Below, piece by piece: positions 61,451-64,000 of a DNA stretch of 64,000 nucleotides. Source of the DNA: Stromatinia cepivora (lineage: Eukaryota > Ascomycota > Leotiomycetes > Helotiales > Sclerotiniaceae); the NCBI GenBank assembly GCA_014898415.1, contig RCTD01000002.1, positions 3,100,001-3,164,000 on the forward strand. Reading direction: 5' to 3'. The stretch's first letter is position 1. Each line of letters opens with the position of its first letter. Made by a program: the position numbers and the translations under genes. The notes under the pieces were generated by a model. The model did not search any database, had not been told where the DNA came from, and saw only the letters and a list, made by a program, of their open reading frames with translations.

Positions 61451-62266
61451 TCTTGATTGTTACTTTATATAAGAGAGGGGGGGGGGGCTATTTATGTTGA
61501 AGGGAAGGTATGAAAGTATACTTAGTTGTACGGTTCTTTATATGAGGTTAATCACATAATGTACTGATAATAATGAATAGTCCTGAAAAAGAAAAAATTG
61601 ACCTCATTTTGCGTGATTCATTTAATGTACTATAGAGTAAAGAACCGATAGGTGATTAACTATAGTGCTTCTCTTACGATCAGAATTTCCTAATTTAGCA
61701 TTATTGAATAAGACGATTTGGTCAATTTGGTCAACTAAAGCCAAGGGACTGTTACATCGAATGACACAGGACTAGTAAGGCCTTAGGACCTTAGGCTCAG
61801 TAGCCAGTACTAAAGCTACACCTGGAATATGAAATATCGGCTTACGAAAAACGATTTTAGAGCAGCGGGATTCGATAGTTCAAAGTCAGCGCAAGCTAGA
61901 GTACATTTCCTAAATACAAGTTATCATGATCTCAGAAGATTTTCATTCCCGGGCCAACAATTACTACACCTTCAACCAACCAACTCATCCTACTCCAATA
62001 GCAATCAAACGAAGCTAGCGATATTTTAATAAAATCCATATCAATCCCAGCTAGCATTTAAAAATAACATCCGCAGTAGCTAGATCTGCACTGAATGCCA
62101 GTAGTATTTGTTTAGAAACGACGAACCCCAAAACAAGCATAACTCCGTCTCCAACTGAAGCCCGCCAGTGATATTCGAAACAGCCGCGAGGTAATTAAAT
62201 ATAATTAGATAAATTGATATTCTATATATTACATTCTAGTTTGTTGTATTGAGCTAAATCGGATCT
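61451..62266. other. Intergenic, possible small ORF
   Basis: 61829-62029 (plus) is open for 66 codons (FRAAGFDSSKSAQARVHFLN) without recognised motif. A short TTTGGTCAA tandem is at 61720-61742. Imperfect inverted CGGTTCTTTA words at 61532 and 61640 suggest an old MITE. Confidence 0.35.
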
Positions 62267-63188
62267 TTAAAACTTACTAGTCACAGCTATTTTGTCAAAC
62301 TGAAATTCTGTCAACTCCTTTGGTGCCCTTTTGAAGCCTGATATCACTAAAGGGTATTGTAAATAATTTTCCGCTTTGACAAGCTCGGGGTGTGTAGGCT
62401 CTTTATATATGAGAAGGAGATCCCTTATTCTTTGAATGAAAACACATTTGCGGGCAATATTATCGAGAGAATCATATTTCTCAGAGTAAACGTGCATGAT
62501 GCGATTTGTATGAGTATGCATTGTATAAAAAAGTTCTCCGTTAACGAAGCCTAGGGTCTTACGCGCTATGATGGCTTTATGAACGACTGAAAGCCCATAC
62601 TCCAATTTACAATCCATAATGCTTCGTAACCTAAAGGCATCATGTATAAACTGAGTATGCCCATCATCTACCTTTCGAGCAGCGTTACTCTTCATGCATA
62701 GCTCGCAGGCGTATGCAAACCTATAATTTTTGAGTGTTTGCTGTCTATCGTGGTATTGGAGGAGGTCCATATATGAGATCATAATCTCAGTGCCAGCTGG
62801 GATGTCTTTTATAGTATAAATGGACATATAATTGGAATCAGGGTTGATCGATTTATGAGCATTTGGGTTACAAGTGTGGTTGATGAATGAAGATTGGAGA
62901 AATATTGCAGATTCGCTCCCGCCAGCAATGATTCTAAAAGCGTTGGTAGCAAAGATGCCAGATCTCCCTTTATCCGGGAAATTGTTGGACAGTTCGAAGA
63001 AATGGTGTTGATTGTCCCTTGACAACATTTTGAGTTTTTTGGAAAGCTGAGTGTTGGTTATCTCGAAAGTTTCCATGGTGAAAAGTGCCGGTTCGTGAAT
63101 GATTTGTGTTCCTATTGGAATATATTGGGGTTGCGAATACACTACGGCCTTTATTTGAAGTGTTACGAACCTCAAACAAAGTAGCCAT
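62267..63188 (-). pseudogene. SET-domain protein with a single frameshift
   Basis: SET proteins methylate lysines. The start ATG 63188 gives MATLFEVRNTSNKGRSVFAT, the usual SET opening (KGRSVFA), then the frame must shift by one base at a GGGG run (63127-63130) to continue as QYIPIGTQIIHEPALF. From there the frame is open for about 295 codons. Motifs: SSFINHTCNPNAH (the NHxCxPN block), IYTIKDIPAGTEIMISYMDL (GExI..SY block, with GTE in place of GEE), then RFAYACELC, a partial post-SET Cys cluster. The rest (about 140 residues) is helical and of SMYD/fungal SET style. If the extra base is an assembly error, this is a normal gene of about 306 residues; otherwise a very young pseudogene. Confidence 0.8.
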
Positions 63189-63225
63189 TTTTGACAAAAG
63201 TATTATTTTGTAAAAAGTGTGGATG

Positions 63226-63270
63226 TCAAGTTGTAGGTTGAGTCAAGTTGTAGGTTGAGTCAAGTTGTAA
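63226..63270 (+). repeat. 17-bp tandem repeat
   Basis: TCAAGTTGTAGGTTGAG in two full and one partial copy upstream of the SET gene. A second small duplication (GGGTATACACTCTA twice) is at about 63324-63352. Confidence 0.85.
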
Positions 63271-63493
63271 CTTACAAGTTTGTAAGAGCGTAGCTTGGAA
63301 GCAAACATATGACGAGCGTCGACGGGTATACACTCTAGGGTATACACTCTAGCCGTGGAGCTTTTGATCATATCTGTATCTTTCAACCCAAAAATATCGA
63401 TCCAACCTTTCTTTTATTTACAAGAATCTTTACTACTATATACACGCGCAATTTATGTATCCAAATCCCCAAAATCTGCAATATGCCTAAACT

Positions 63494-63688
63494 CACCAAC
63501 AAGAACACACATTAAACTCTTTTAAAAAGAGGATCGATAAGTGGTTAGAGTTCAAATTCCGCCGTTTTTTCAATCTCATATCGGAATATCTAAAATCCGT
63601 GGAATCTCATCGGAGTTTGAAGATTCCGAACCCTAATCCACTTGTCGATCCTCTTTTTAAAAGAGTTTAGTGTGTGTTCTTGTTGATG
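63494..63688. mobile_element. 195-bp foldback element (MITE-like)
   Basis: Two 51-bp arms (63494-63544 and 63638-63688) are inverted copies differing at three sites, beginning CACCAACAAGAACACACATT and CATCAACAAGAACACACACT. The 93-bp spacer is itself partly inverted. No clear target duplication. Confidence 0.75.
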
Positions 63689-64000
63689 AATTCATAGTAG
63701 GAGTGGATTTGTCAGCAGGATTGATGATATAAACCGTGTATGTATTGCGCGATCTACAGCACAAAAGCATTTCTCTTAGTTCCCACAGTTACAGGGGTAG
63801 ATTTATGGTCACGTATACGCTAGATTAGCTTAGGTTTAGCGAGGTGGAAGGCTTTTATCTTCCCCACCGCTTCTTCTTCTTAATTAATCATCTTCTCCAC
63901 CTAAACCAGCTAACAATCACGAAGTAATCCCGATCGCTTGTTCAACCATTGGTTCCTAGGCGGAAAATTCCGCACGGACCAAATAAACACGGAACACGAC
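63689..64000. other. No feature seen
   Basis: Balanced composition; no ORF, repeat or RNA gene recognised up to the window edge. Confidence 0.4.

Noticed and set aside
1..64000. tRNA, rRNA or riboswitch genes
   Set aside because: Scanned by eye for B-box-like GGTTCGAATCC and rRNA core words; none convincing. A covariance search was not possible.

Overview
The window looks like nuclear DNA of a filamentous ascomycete. Genes carry short introns (about 38-103 nt) with GTAAGT-like donors and CTAAC-like branch sites. GC-balanced blocks alternate with very AT-rich blocks. Retroelement copies differ mainly by C-to-T and G-to-A changes, and many stops lie where Trp, Gln or Arg codons are expected, which is the signature of repeat-induced point mutation (RIP). 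A mitochondrial sulfide:quinone oxidoreductase, a DUF3431 protein and a SET protein fit Pezizomycotina. Leotiomycetes is my guess from general feel and is not proven by the sequence.

Layout. 1-574: 3' truncated aquaporin (minus). 1155-8648: a RIP-degraded DNA transposon (41-bp inverted ends, TA target duplication) split by a complete Copia element (2674-8158, duplication CACTT). 8.65-14.6 kb: gene-poor, with decayed coding fragments and two or three weak hypothetical genes. 14639-16308: an alpha/beta hydrolase pseudogene with a 562-bp hAT-type MITE inside (8-bp duplication AACTGGAC). 16928-19285: a four-exon membrane protein with a C-terminal DUF3431 domain. 19.3-23.1 kb: intergenic with a GCCACCAA minisatellite. 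23070-24410: intact sulfide:quinone oxidoreductase, the best-preserved gene here.

25.1-39.3 kb is a layered nest. A 5'-truncated chromodomain Ty3/gypsy element (G1) took three insertions: a solo LTR of its own family (duplication ATCTC), a full second copy G2 (duplication CTATC), and a solo LTR of another family (duplication ATAC). G2 itself was hit by a Fot1/pogo-like transposon with 42-bp inverted ends. 39355-41650 is a decayed gene joining a Leu-Pro hexanucleotide repeat, a Lys/Asp hexapeptide repeat and a pseudokinase-like domain. 41.7-48.6 kb holds small decayed ORFs, one good small two-exon gene (43420-43749), a 232-bp MITE and a 40-residue tandem-repeat ORF. 48926-58003 is a composite Copia locus with three LTRs and one outer duplication (ATTTG), best explained by nested insertion followed by LTR-LTR recombination. 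It carries a 1675-bp Gag-only element (duplication GTAAA). 58-62 kb is AT-rich and nearly empty. 62267-63188 is a SET-domain gene with one frameshift. A 195-bp foldback element sits at 63494-63688.

The host genes do not form an obvious pathway. The story of the window is transposon layering and RIP decay, whose order can be reconstructed from the target duplications. All coordinates, repeat boundaries and reading frames were read by eye; domain names come from motif recognition, without database searches.
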